Source of the DNA: Xestospongia bergquistia | Lineage: Eukaryota > Porifera > Demospongiae > Haplosclerida > Petrosiidae | Reading direction: 5' to 3' | DNA: 64,000 nt | Assembly: GCA_963965975.1 (NCBI GenBank) | Contig: OZ014413.1 | Location: 5,776,001-5,840,000 of the forward strand | Shown: piece by piece, positions 22,250-32,699 of the stretch | Layout: each line of letters starts with the position of its first letter | Position numbering within the stretch: the stretch's first letter is position 1 | Program-made: the position numbers and the translations under genes | The notes under the pieces: model-generated | Seen by the model: only the letters and a program-made list of their open reading frames with translations | The model's database searches: none | Told to the model about the DNA's origin: nothing

Positions 22250-25200
22250 CTAGTGAGCAATGCTAGGTGCATAACGATCAGGAGCATTTCTATCTCTTCT
22301 TGGATAACGTGGCTCAGGTGGTCCTGGTCCACTTTCAACAAGTTCCAAATCTTGTCCAAAAATATCTGGTGCAGAGTAATCATTAGAATTCTCTGTACTT
22401 CTGTCAGAACTCTCTACAGTTTCAGTAGCACCAGAAGAGAACCTAATTCCTGGTGTACATAGTTTAAGTCTATCAAAGTGAACTACTTGTAACTTTTTCT
22501 TTCTTTGAACATTTCTAATTTTGTAGTCACTTTCTGAAATTTGTTCCACAATTTTAAATGGGCCAGTCCATGGGTGATGAAGTTTTTTAGACTGCCCTCG
22601 AAGAACAACTGGTGAATGTAACCAGACAAGATCACCTTCCTTGAATGGCTTTCCATGAATACGCTTGTCATAACATTCTTTTTGACGTCTGTGGGACGTA
22701 CGTAATTTCTCTCTAGCTATACGATAGGCTTCGTCTAAACTCATCTTGAGTTGTGTAGCATAGTCACTTGTAGAAAGTTCATTGTTCTCTCCACTTCCAT
22801 ACATCAAATCAATAGGGAGTCTAGCTTGACGTCCAAACATGAGATAAAATGGTGTGTATCCAGTCGATGCATGTACACTTGTGTTATAGGCCATACAAAC
22901 TTTGCGAATTTGATTTTCCCAATTAAATGGATGATCTTTTGTGGTTGTTGATAACATACTCAACAAGGTGCGGTTGAACCTTTCTACAAGTCCATCACAC
23001 TGTGGGTGATAAGCTGAAGTTCTGGTTTTCTTAATTTTTAAGATGTCACAAATTTCTTTCATTAGTGTTGATTCAAACTGTCGACCCTGATCTGAGTGTA
23101 ACTGTTCAGGAGGTGAGAATCTACAGAACATCTCATCCACTAACTTCTTAGCAATTGTTGTTGTTTCTTGATTAGGTATTGCATATGCCTCCATCCATTT
23201 AGTGAAATAGTCACCGGCAACCAAGATGTATGAATTTCCTGCTTCACTTTCTGGTAGTGGTCCTAGAATATCAACAGCAACAATTTGCATTGGATAACCA
23301 GTTTTTATTGTCTGCAACGGAGCATGATTTTTCTTAGGAGCAGATTTCCTAGTAGCACATATTTTACAGGTCTTACACCAATCATGGATGTCTTGTTGCA
23401 TGCCAGGCCAGTAAAACCTTTCCTTAAGTTTGTGTAATGACTTCTCTTCTCCTAGATGACCTTCGAGTGCTCCTGCATGTATTTCTTCTAGGACCTCTTC
23501 TCTAAGAGTATGTGGAACAACTAACTGTAACCAGGTAGAGGTAGTATGTGTATCTTCATATCTCCGTTTAAGAACACCATCTTCTACCAGCAGTCTACTC
23601 CATAGCTGTAATAAACGTTGTGCTTCTGGTCCTTCTTGTCTAACATCATCAGATCTTGGTTTCTCATTCTTTTCAAGTGACTGTAGAATCAAACTAATTG
23701 GACCATCACCAAGCTGCATCTGACGTAAATTTTGCGATGATTTTTCTGTTAATACCATGATAGTATTCTCTTTCTCTATGTCTACAACTTGTGATGATGA
23801 GTCAGTATGGCTTTCTCTTCCACACTGTGTACATGGCCCTCTAGACAATGCGTCCGCATTTTGGTGTTTTCGTCCAGGCCGATGAGAGATTGTAAAATCA
23901 TACTCCTGTAATCTTTCCATCCACCGAGCCAACTGACCTTCTGGCTCTTTAAAGTTCCGTAGCCATGTTAAGGATCCATGGTCAGTACGAAGACAAAACT
24001 TCCTTCCCAGGAGATATGCTCTGAAGTGTCGAGTAAAAAACACTACAGCTAACAACTCCTTTCTTGTCACACAATAGCGACGTTCAGGTCTGGTCAGCAC
24101 ACGACTGGCATAAGCAATAACTCGTTCACTTCCATCCTCCTGTAGCTGTGATAATACTGCACCGATCCCAATATCGCTGGCATCTGTATCCAGAACAAAT
24201 GTTAGTGAAAAATCTGGAAACACTAAAATTGGGGCAGTAACAAGTCTTTGTCGAAGCTCTTCAAACGCTTTTTGACAATCATCTGTCCATTCAAATTTTG
24301 ATGTCTTCTCTGTGAGACGATGTAGAGGTTTACTTATGCTAGCAAAGTCCTTCACAAACCTTCTGTAATAATTTGCTAGCCCTAAAAACTGTTGCACTTC
24401 TCTCTTTGAGGAGGGTTGTGGCCATTGTGCCACCTTTTCAGTCTTTTCTGGATCTGTCTGCACTCCTTCGGCAGATACTATATGACCCAAAAACTTGACT
24501 TGCTCCACGCAGAGATCACATTTGTTAGGCTTTAATTTGAGACCAGCTTCTTTAAGATGTTTGAAAACCTCTCTGAGATTCATTAGATGATCTTCAAATG
24601 TTTTTCCAATGACAATTATATCGTCGAGATAAACAAGACAACTTGACCATTGTAGACCAGCTAAAACCATGTCCATCAATCTCTGGAATGTAGCTGGAGC
24701 ATTGCACAAACCAAAGGGCATCACATTAAACTCAAACAACCCTTCAGTCGTACAAAATGCAGTCTTCTCTCGATGTTCTGGACTCATTTCCACTTGCCAG
24801 TATCCACTTATCAGGTCTAATGTACTGAACCACTTTGAACCGGCTAAGGTATCCAGAGTGTCATCTACTCTGGGTAGAGGATAGGCATCTTTTCTTGTGA
24901 CAGCATTTACTTTTCGATAGTCAACACAAAATCGTGTAGTTCCGTCTTTCTTTTGAACAAGTACTACTGGAGAAGCCCAGGGACTATTGGATGTCTTAAT
25001 GACATTTTTGTCTAGCATCTCTCTTAGCAATTCCTTTGCTTGGCATTTACGAAAAGGTGGGATCCTGCGAACAGGTTGACGAATTGGTGGAGACTCTCCC
25101 GTGTCAATTCTATGCTTGATCTTGCCTGTCCTCCCAAAATCATTAGGTCCTTCAGCAAACAGGTCATGGTTTTCAAGGAGTAGTGCAAAAAATTGATCTT

Positions 25201-26059
25201 GTTGTTGTAAGTTTAGTCTGTCACCTGACCTATTGACTATTTTCCATAGGTTAGCACATTGAGCATCAGTAACTCTGGAAATTCCCCTTACTTTCTGGTT
25301 AACTGTTGTAACTGAATCAACAGGCAGGAGTTCCATCCTTGCTATTGTTGTGCCTTTAGAAATATTTACAACTTCATCTCGTGGGTTTAGTAGTCGTAGA
25401 GGAACTTGTGCACCTTGAGGCTGGACAACAGCTCTGGCAACCATAGCTGCATTACGTACTTTCTTTTCACCTTCTACGATCCAGGTTTTGTGGGCAGACC
25501 ATTTTGGGATTGTTCCCATGATTTCCATCTCACTATATGGAGGTATCTCCAGATCATTATTTAGAACAACGTCAACAGGTATGTCTTGTGTTGAGTTAGA
25601 CTGCTTGCTTTTAATTGGGACAACCTTTCCAAGTTGTTTAAAGTATAAAAGATCTTTTGTCGGGGTCATTTCAATTGTACACTTGTGTGCTTTCAGAAAG
25701 TCTCGTCCTAAGATGATATCAGTAGCAAGAGAATCAGCCACAATGACATCAGATGAGAACTTTTCACTGCACAGTTCAATGTCAATATGTGTGGTACCAT
25801 TTAGTTGAAGTGGGGTCCCTTGTACTCCCACTAACTTTTTTCCAGTGGCACTTATCAGTTCCTCTCCAGGAGACCTTATTTTCTCCCACACGTCGCTCGA
25901 GACAATAGTTGCCGCTGCGCCGGTATCGATTAAAATGTTAACCGGATATCCGTTGACACGCCCTTCAACAACGTAATCTGACTCTGAATCTACAGAAAAG
26001 GTAGGAATGTTAGTTTGACTTACATGAGCCTTTTGTTCACCCTCGCCTGCCCGGCTCAC
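22250..26059 (-). CDS. pol: Gypsy pol: protease, reverse transcriptase, RNase H, integrase
   Basis: 1269-residue frame. Seen in order: aspartic protease with ILIDTGAAATIV (active DTG at residues 45-47); reverse transcriptase with FCVDYRKVNAVTRKDAYPLP, FSTLDLISGYWQ and the YLDD active site near residue 473; RNase H beginning FVLDTDASDIGIGAVL; the integrase zinc finger (H..H...C..C, ending WCKTCKICATRKS); the integrase core with VAVDILGPLP and HSDQGRQFES; and a C-terminal basic region with LHHPWTGPFKIV. No chromodomain was recognised after it. The element copies its RNA into DNA and inserts it. The clade within Ty3/gypsy is not assigned. Confidence 0.93.
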   Translation of the reverse strand: MSRAGEGEQKAHVSQTNIPTFSVDSESDYVVEGRVNGYPVNILIDTGAAATIVSSDVWEKIRSPGEELISATGKKLVGVQGTPLQLNGTTHIDIELCSEKFSSDVIVADSLATDIILGRDFLKAHKCTIEMTPTKDLLYFKQLGKVVPIKSKQSNSTQDIPVDVVLNNDLEIPPYSEMEIMGTIPKWSAHKTWIVEGEKKVRNAAMVARAVVQPQGAQVPLRLLNPRDEVVNISKGTTIARMELLPVDSVTTVNQKVRGISRVTDAQCANLWKIVNRSGDRLNLQQQDQFFALLLENHDLFAEGPNDFGRTGKIKHRIDTGESPPIRQPVRRIPPFRKCQAKELLREMLDKNVIKTSNSPWASPVVLVQKKDGTTRFCVDYRKVNAVTRKDAYPLPRVDDTLDTLAGSKWFSTLDLISGYWQVEMSPEHREKTAFCTTEGLFEFNVMPFGLCNAPATFQRLMDMVLAGLQWSSCLVYLDDIIVIGKTFEDHLMNLREVFKHLKEAGLKLKPNKCDLCVEQVKFLGHIVSAEGVQTDPEKTEKVAQWPQPSSKREVQQFLGLANYYRRFVKDFASISKPLHRLTEKTSKFEWTDDCQKAFEELRQRLVTAPILVFPDFSLTFVLDTDASDIGIGAVLSQLQEDGSERVIAYASRVLTRPERRYCVTRKELLAVVFFTRHFRAYLLGRKFCLRTDHGSLTWLRNFKEPEGQLARWMERLQEYDFTISHRPGRKHQNADALSRGPCTQCGRESHTDSSSQVVDIEKENTIMVLTEKSSQNLRQMQLGDGPISLILQSLEKNEKPRSDDVRQEGPEAQRLLQLWSRLLVEDGVLKRRYEDTHTTSTWLQLVVPHTLREEVLEEIHAGALEGHLGEEKSLHKLKERFYWPGMQQDIHDWCKTCKICATRKSAPKKNHAPLQTIKTGYPMQIVAVDILGPLPESEAGNSYILVAGDYFTKWMEAYAIPNQETTTIAKKLVDEMFCRFSPPEQLHSDQGRQFESTLMKEICDILKIKKTRTSAYHPQCDGLVERFNRTLLSMLSTTTKDHPFNWENQIRKVCMAYNTSVHASTGYTPFYLMFGRQARLPIDLMYGSGENNELSTSDYATQLKMSLDEAYRIAREKLRTSHRRQKECYDKRIHGKPFKEGDLVWLHSPVVLRGQSKKLHHPWTGPFKIVEQISESDYKIRNVQRKKKLQVVHFDRLKLCTPGIRFSSGATETVESSDRSTENSNDYSAPDIFGQDLELVESGPGPPEPRYPRRDRNAPDRYAPSIAH

Positions 26060-26805
26060 AGCACCGAGGGTTTCTCGTTTCCCGTCTGCTGTGATTTCTT
26101 CTTGAGAGAGGGGCAGCTCCGTGAGACATGACCTTCAGTTCCACAGTTCCAACAGTTGATGGTTCTTGGTCTTCTTCCTCCACGGCTATTACTGCTGATG
26201 CCTTGAGAACTTCTGCGTTGCTCCAGATCACTGTGAGGTCGTCGGACAGCCTTTAGTTCTGTTTCAATTCGATCCATTCGTTCCAATAAGAGTTGTATTG
26301 CACCATCTTCTCTCGTGGAAGTAAGCCCGATAACTTCTGATTCTTGATCCACAGTGGTGGAGATTTGTGCAACCTTACTTTGTCTTGAGGATAGTAGATA
26401 GGACTCCATCTCTAACGTTAGACGGACTGCCTCATCCACAGTTTTTGGTTTAGCTTGTTTGACACTAAATGCAACTTGAGGATGGCTCAAATGAGCCAGG
26501 TACTGGTTCAAAGCAAAACGTTCTCTAGCTTCTTCTGCTAGCTCAGGATAGGCTTTGTCTGCCAGCTGTTTGAGATCGTCCCCTAACAAACTCCAATCCT
26601 CATTTCTCCTCTTCATTCGGGTCTGCAGCTCTGCCATGTAAAGCTCCTTCTTACTCTCTGGCTCGAATCGTTTCCGCAACGCCTCAACCGCCTCCTGGAA
26701 GTTATTACGAGTAACTTCGGGCAGTCTCCTGAACACTGTCCCAGCTCTACCTGTCAATCGTACCCGCAACCACTTGAGTTTGGCCTGATCATCCCACTCA
26801 CACAC
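26056..26805 (-). CDS. gag: Gypsy gag with CCHC zinc knuckle
   Basis: 249-residue frame overlapping the start of pol by a few bases. Seen: a helical capsid-like part with WLRVRLTGRAG, LRKRFEPESKKELY and AELQTR typical of metazoan gypsy gag, then a basic linker and one CCHC knuckle, CWNCGTEGHVSRSC, near the C-terminus. It packages element RNA in the family. It reads as part of the nearly whole element described above. Confidence 0.88.
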   Translation of the reverse strand: MCEWDDQAKLKWLRVRLTGRAGTVFRRLPEVTRNNFQEAVEALRKRFEPESKKELYMAELQTRMKRRNEDWSLLGDDLKQLADKAYPELAEEARERFALNQYLAHLSHPQVAFSVKQAKPKTVDEAVRLTLEMESYLLSSRQSKVAQISTTVDQESEVIGLTSTREDGAIQLLLERMDRIETELKAVRRPHSDLEQRRSSQGISSNSRGGRRPRTINCWNCGTEGHVSRSCPSLKKKSQQTGNEKPSVL

Positions 26806-26951
26806 AGTTGCGACGCTGTCGAAATGGTCTATCCATTCGTCCTAGCTTTTTTCTCCAGTATAGATTTCAGGAAGAACAGGTGGCTTACTCATCTTGTGTC
26901 TTTTCTTTGATTCTTGTTGCTTCTAGAAACGACCCTACCCACTGCGCCAAT

Positions 26952-27237
26952 TGTAACCCGCTTGAGAGCTGAGTTCTGCAGATTATCTTTTGTTATAACT
27001 CAAAACAGTAATACTTATGAAAAGCAAACTTATAAAAGATATATATATATATAATTCAACGACAAGTGATATCTACTTAAATACAAAATCATACAGAACA
27101 TTCTAGAGAGTTCTAGAGATTACACAATATTTCACACATTAATATAGTATTGTAAAGCACAATGGGTTTCAACAGCAAGGTTTGTTGTAATACAATCGTT
27201 ACAGTAATGTATAGCACAATGGTTTACACTCGTTACA
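26952..27237 (-). repeat. 5' LTR of the gypsy element
   Basis: 286 bases, the promoter-bearing LTR in element orientation; nearly identical to the other LTR. Confidence 0.93.
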
Positions 27238-27241
27238 TTAT

Positions 27242-29816
27242 ATATTGACACATGCAAAACTCATGGAAATATTTCATTTATAATAGAACTCGAAATTTAA
27301 ACAGACCCTGGCTAATTCTATGAATGAGGACTAGCCAGCTCTTCCAAAAAAGGGAAAATTTACTAGTCAAGAGATATATGCATATCCTCCATTTCGTCCT
27401 TCATCTGAAAATCATGAATCTTTCATTTGGAACCAGAAGCTAGTGATGAATGAAATAACAAAGGCAAAAGAAAATGTGCAAATATTGAAAATCTTATGTT
27501 TCCAACATATAAGAGGCATACTGAATGGATTAGAAGTGAATGTCCATTACTGATTACCTCAGACTTCTGTATTTCATAGATCTGTGAACAGTATTTTAAT
27601 AACACATATTAACCAACACTCCTCTCCACTAATACTTTAATTTAGTCATGAATGTTACTTCACAGCAATCTTTAAAGACTTGATGCTGTTATTAAGTTGT
27701 TTTGAAATAGTCATTCTTAAATTTACTAGTAACACCATTTTATTGAAAAGGCTTATAGCAAAAGAGAGAATGTATCTTATTATGTTTTGATAATTTGTCG
27801 ACTGCATACTTTTTCGGTGAAGTGCCCTTGTTGTACATTGAAATGACCATTTTAAAAAAATTGTAAACAACAATAATTTGATGGTAATCCAAATAAATGA
27901 GATGGTATATACATATATGGTACCATTGATATGAAGATTTTGTGAAGAATATTCCTTTTTTGCAATCTCTGCATATCTCATCTTTTTTATTGACAGAGTA
28001 TGGAACTCCCCCAGCTGAGGCAACAGATAGAAACAACAACATATGTATTTTTACAAATGATGATAATGTAGGTGAACCAATGAACCGATACTTTATAACA
28101 GTGGGTGAATTCTATCAATGCAGTGTAGTAATGCCATTTCAGTGATCTTCTTGTTGACCTCTCACTATATTTTCAATATGGCATGCATTTTATGAAAAAT
28201 AATATTCTAATGTTCCTCCAGCATAAAGTGGCAAAGGTAGCACAACAAGTAGATCACAAGTGGGGCACAGTTGCTGGTACTCATATCGCTAAAATGGATC
28301 ACCAATACACATTTTTCATAGCAGATGAGATGGACAATTGAACTAGAATCCTGCCTTTAATTCGTTTCACTTTTGTATGATTTTGATAATTTCTTTGCTA
28401 TAAATAATTTTTTTAAGAAATAGATTTCAAAAATAGATTTCAAAAATCAATATCACAATTGAAATCAATAACACCATGATAAACAAAAAAATGAAATACA
28501 AAATTGCAATCACATAGGTTCAGTTAACAATCTACTACAGTACACAGTAGGTGTGAAACGTAATGGTGTCACAATGATTTATTGGTGACAGGATTGCCTC
28601 AAGGGTGTTGTTGTGATACTATGAGTGTTAAATGTCAGTATATGTGATGTCAAAAGATGGTGATTAGGATATAACATCAATGAAGAATGAAATATACATG
28701 TAAGAGATTAGAAGATTGGAATTCTTATTGCTTGCACAAGTGTTTTGTTATGTATTAGCAAGATAGATGCATGCAGGTATGCAACAATGAAAAGTTATCA
28801 ATGGTTATTAGGTATATTGGCATGGCTTACTAATTTATACTGTAGCTGATATTTGAAATTTGGCACAAGTGTGAAGTGTGACTGTGTGAATGACAATTAA
28901 AGGTGTGATTTGAGGAATCAGTTCAAGAAAGAAGATTTGTTGAGAGTAGTTGTGCTGTAACGTATTCAGTATCTAGCCATTAATAAAATACATACAAGTA
29001 ATAGGGTGATTGGCCAAAAAGTGAGGTCAAAAATGTAATAACAGATTAACTATTTATATACAAATTAAAATTAGTTAAGGGCGTGGGTATGCTAATACGG
29101 ATGCCCGGTCTCTTTCACTTACTTTTGGCTATTTATCTTTAAAGTTCGTCTGTATAACGACTATGTGACGCCTCAAAAGTGTAGTAAAGTCCTCTAACAG
29201 CTAGGATGTTGAGTTAATTCGAAGGTTTCGTAGTAAGCGCTCTCTATAAATGATTTGTTATCATAAACGCTTCTATTATAAGAATGTACTGTATTCCAAA
29301 AGCTTTTAAAACTAAATAAGACAGTACTGACCTTGGTTTGCTTCAGGTTTTCATTCTAGATATGTGTAATGTTTATGTTAAAAACACACAAAGAATAGTT
29401 AAGCGGTACCTTCTAAAAAAGAACACCATTTCTAAGGCATTAATCAGTTACAATTAGGTATTGTTAAATTGTGTTTGCTTTATTTTACTCTAAAGCTATA
29501 GACATCCACAGTGCAACTTTGTTGCATGCAACACAACAATGTTGCACCATGAATGTCTTGAGTTACCTGTTGTAAAAATTTGTTCCCAGAATGTTGCCAC
29601 AAACTTCAAAGAAACCGCATGTGGGTGGAACAGTCACTAAAAATTTGGTCCTGGTGCAAAATTTGGACCTAGGTCCAAACTTCCAAAGAAAAGGCTGCAA
29701 AATTAATTGTATCCTGCAATATTTGGACCCCAAAGTTGTCAGACGTAATAATTTGGCGAAGAGAAATTAAACTCAACACATACAAATCTTTTTGTCACTT
29801 CTTAGGCTGTGTCTAC
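27242..29816 (+). other. Intergenic with a THAP-like scrap
   Basis: At about 27440-27605 on plus a degenerate stretch reads KGKRKCANIENLMFPTYK, TEWIRSECPLLI, a stop, then ICEQYF. This fits the second half of a THAP domain (FP, W, then the C..HF ligand region with H replaced by Y), but the evidence is thin. Open frames at 27655-28023, 27740-28042 and 27942-28145 overlap on both strands and look random. Nothing else was recognised up to 29816. Confidence 0.3.
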
Positions 29817-30045
29817 TTAAATGGAGAGCTTTAGCCACCTGGGGAACTTGTCAAGTGTCAAAAAGGCAATGTCACAGCAGAGAGAAGATGGGAACCTGAC
29901 TAATGAAGCAATAAACTACATAGAAAATTGAATTTATGCCTCAGATTGTCCTGCTAACAGGAAGAGAAGCATTAGGAAAAAGGCTGGCAAACTAGCAATG
30001 AGAGAAGGGGAAATGTGCTATGAGAAGAAGTCAGGACAAGTTTGT
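29817..30045 (+). pseudogene. Fragment resembling the N-terminus of an integrase-type transposon protein
   Basis: An open plus-strand stretch with one stop reads VKKAMSQQREDGNLTNEA, INYIEN, stop, IYASDCPANRKRSIRKKAGK then LAMREGEMCYEKKSG. The pattern (yi..g.YP....rRsIRrka....dG.LYyk) is that of the segment just before the zinc finger in Ginger/KRBA2-type integrase proteins. The zinc finger and core are not found downstream. It is either a relic of a cut-and-paste Ginger-type element or a captured exon. Recognition is from memory only. Confidence 0.35.
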
Positions 30046-31655
30046 ATATTTTTTTTAGTTTCTTTTTTACTGTCTTACAATACGTAATCTACCAACAAAG
30101 CAAGAAATTATTAATTTATTAACATTATAAGGACATTGGATTACAACTGAACCTGATTTACAAGTAAACACGTTTGTCACATGTTCCATCTCTCTGTTGC
30201 TCTCTCTCTCTCTCCAGTTGGAACACCCAGAGACTAAACTATTATTTTTAAAAGGAAACAGCCTTCATTTTCTCTTTCATTCCATATGGACACTCTCTGG
30301 TTCACAACAAGGCAAATATTTACGTATCCTTTTGCTAGTAGATAATTTAATAGGACCACTCTATTTAGTAGACATTGTTATGATATCCTTTATATAAGAG
30401 TTGTCCTCCATCAGTAAATTATAAAGTATTGGTAGAATAACAAATGTCTTGACTGTAGACACAGTAATTTTTAAAAAGACATGTCATGTCATTGTGACTA
30501 TCATGTGATCATGTAAGGTTACACTAAGTGTTATGCCATGATATCTTATAAAATAGATAATTGGTATTGTTTTTAACATACTTCACATAAAGATATATTA
30601 AATGATGCTGTAACAAACTTAAAGGAAAACTGAAGTAAGACCTGACATAATGGATGGATGAATAGTTGAATGAATAGATGGATCGATGAATTCATTTATG
30701 GACAAATGGATGTATAATTGAATATAACTGTGGAGAGACTATTATATCATTGTTATCTAGGCCTCATATGCAATGTGTGATAGCTATAAATCAAGTCTGT
30801 GATGAACTGATAAAAATAGGGTCACAATCACTAGGTGAGTTGTCATGACAACAGATAAAACTCAAATAGGATTAAAAAGGGTATTGTTACTATTTTCACT
30901 GTAAATAACTGAGAACTGATATTCTAATTATCATTTTTAATTGATATTTAAAAGACAAGAATATACCTTTTCATTTGTTAACAATTGAGACAAATTGAAT
31001 AAATAAAACATTTCCCTATTAATTTCCTATTAATTAGGGAGATAATTTGATGTACAATGTATTTAAATTGTGTTTTATATTTTATGTTTTGTATGATGAC
31101 TTGGTTTGGTTTTGTGTATATAAATAATTATAATTATATAGATTAAATTAATCTGTTTGTGATGAGAGGTTAAGTAATGAGCTGGTAGTAATGCCGACCT
31201 CTTTTTTTGTTCATATTCCAAGACAGTAATATTAATAATTACTAGGAGCACAGTATTTATTTAAACATATTTAATACTTATTCTCTCATAGGCCCCAGTT
31301 CTGTTAGACTTGATAGATCATTTTCTTGAGTAGATCATATTTATGGGATACCATAACATGCTGACAGCTTTCTCCTTAAACCCACCAAGTAAATATCATA
31401 TTCATACATTTGTCATTACTTATTCCCCTTCAGAATGATGACCCTTATCATTTATATAAACTTCAAATATTTTAATATGAACTTACAATAAAATGGCCTT
31501 GTATAGATCAATTCCTCTAATGCTAGCAGCACACAATTATGACTAATATCAGTATTATTTATATACTGTTGTTGTTGGAAGACTGTGGATGTGCTCTGGC
31601 ATAATGCTCCCTAATGGGCTGCTCCCCCTAGTCTGTTCTTCCTTCTTTCCCCTCT
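30046..31655. other. Intergenic, simple repeats only
   Basis: A (CT)n run lies at about 30189-30219 and a degenerate GGAT/GAAT tract at about 30650-30715. No gene was recognised; the open frame at 30197-30397 starts in the CT run and has no family features. Confidence 0.5.
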
Positions 31656-32065
31656 CCCCCGGGTACACTGTACCTTCTTCACCACCCTGGTTGGTTCCAC
31701 TCTTCAACCCTCCGTCCAAGCTGGCTCTACTTTCATCATCCATCCCCTCTCCCAGTCGGTTCTACCTACAGCATCCCCCCCTGGTTGGTTCTAACTTCAA
31801 CATCCCACCCCCTGGTTGGCACACTACCTTCAACATCCCCTCACTCCCGGTCGGCTCTACCTTCAGCACCCCCCCTCCCCTGGTAGGTCAGTGCTTTACC
31901 TTCACCCCCCCCCCCCCCACAGTTGCCTTTAACTTCAATATCCCTTACCTCACCCTGGTTGGCTCTAACTTCGATATCCCTCCCCCCTGATTGGCTTTTT
32001 AACACCCCCCCCCCCAGTTGGCCAGCTTTACCTTTATCACCCCCCACCTCTGGTTGGCTCTAGCT
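31656..32065. repeat. C-rich minisatellite, about 33-bp unit
   Basis: Roughly a dozen diverged units built on CCCTGGTTGGCTCTACCTTC followed by AACATCCC and a run of C. It is strongly strand-asymmetric (pyrimidine-rich on plus) in otherwise AT-rich DNA. Open frames crossing it on both strands are products of the repeat. Confidence 0.85.
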
Positions 32066-32500
32066 TGGTAAGTAAACTGATTGTAGCTGCTTGTTGAATA
32101 AGTTATATTAAAGATAAGGTATTATTAAAAACAGAAAGTATTATAGTTTCAATTAAACATTTATTACACTTTGAAAAAGTTTGTTTCAAAAGAAATTTAA
32201 TTCTAAACTTATTCAACAAATTGAATTCTAATTGAATTATATAACAATTAACTTTAGTATCTTTGAAACTAAAGTTAAGATTGACTGTAAAATTTTTTTA
32301 AAAAAGTATATAGACTAATAATATATTTTGCTGCCCAAAGTGGACCTATCTCTGGGAACAAAGTATAAGTCCAAATTAAGCAGCAAAATTGGGTCCTAGG
32401 TCCAAATTTAACTTGCAATATTGGATTTATGTCCATTTTTAATTAGGAAGAAATTTGCCACGACAGATGGAGCTACTTTAAAATAACAGAAAAAGAAGTA
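32066..32500. other. Intergenic, short repeat of a GGTCCAAA-type sequence
   Basis: Around 32340-32435 lies a GGTCC..AGGTCCAAATTT / GCAATATTGGA stretch that also occurs in related form at about 29640-29745. Its nature is unknown. Nothing else was seen. Confidence 0.35.
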
Positions 32501-32696
32501 GACATACGTGAAGGAGCAGAAGCTCAAGAAGATGCTAAAAGGTGGACTAATGAGCGGACACAAACACTTATAACGGAACTTTAGAAGTACCCTTGCCTTT
32601 ACATGCAATAGTACATTTTAAAGGAGTACCATGATAGAAATGAGAGAAAAACGTGTTATGAGGCAATGACCAAGGTTTTAGACGTTTCAGGTTAGT
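32501..32696 (+). pseudogene. Degenerate MADF (Myb/SANT-like) domain fragment
   Basis: The plus strand reads AKRWTNERTQTLITEL, a stop, KYPCLYMQ, a stop, YILKEYHDRNERKTCYEAMT and KVLDVS before a GT. W..E....LI.l...yPcLy....k.YhDR..R is the signature of the MADF DNA-binding domain, common in transcription factors and in the accessory protein of Harbinger transposons. Two stops show it is a relic. It ends directly against the beta-helix pseudogene on the other strand. Confidence 0.5.
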
Positions 32697-32699
32697 CAG

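Larger units (their letters stand above)
21924..27237 (-). mobile_element. Ty3/gypsy LTR retrotransposon, young, nearly whole
   Basis: The element reads on minus. LTRs lie at 21924-22207 (3' LTR) and 26952-27237 (5' LTR), both starting TGTAAC and ending TTACA, flanked by TTAT on each side. The two LTRs differ at about two positions plus one TA-repeat length difference, so the insertion is recent. A TGGCGC primer-binding site abuts the 5' LTR (about 26934-26951) and a purine-rich tract abuts the 3' LTR (about 22208-22224 on minus). Gag and pol lie in overlapping frames, as is common in this family, where frameshifting or read-through makes the fusion. The order protease, reverse transcriptase, RNase H, integrase is that of Metaviridae. 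No envelope gene is seen. It is close to whole, with perhaps one break. Confidence 0.93.

Noticed and set aside
24669-25808. Plus frames opposite the gypsy pol gene
   Set aside because: Antisense shadows of a clear coding sequence.
31555-32047. Open frames on both strands across the C-rich stretch
   Set aside because: They are translations of a minisatellite (Pro/Ser-rich on plus, Gly-rich on minus) with no start context or domain.
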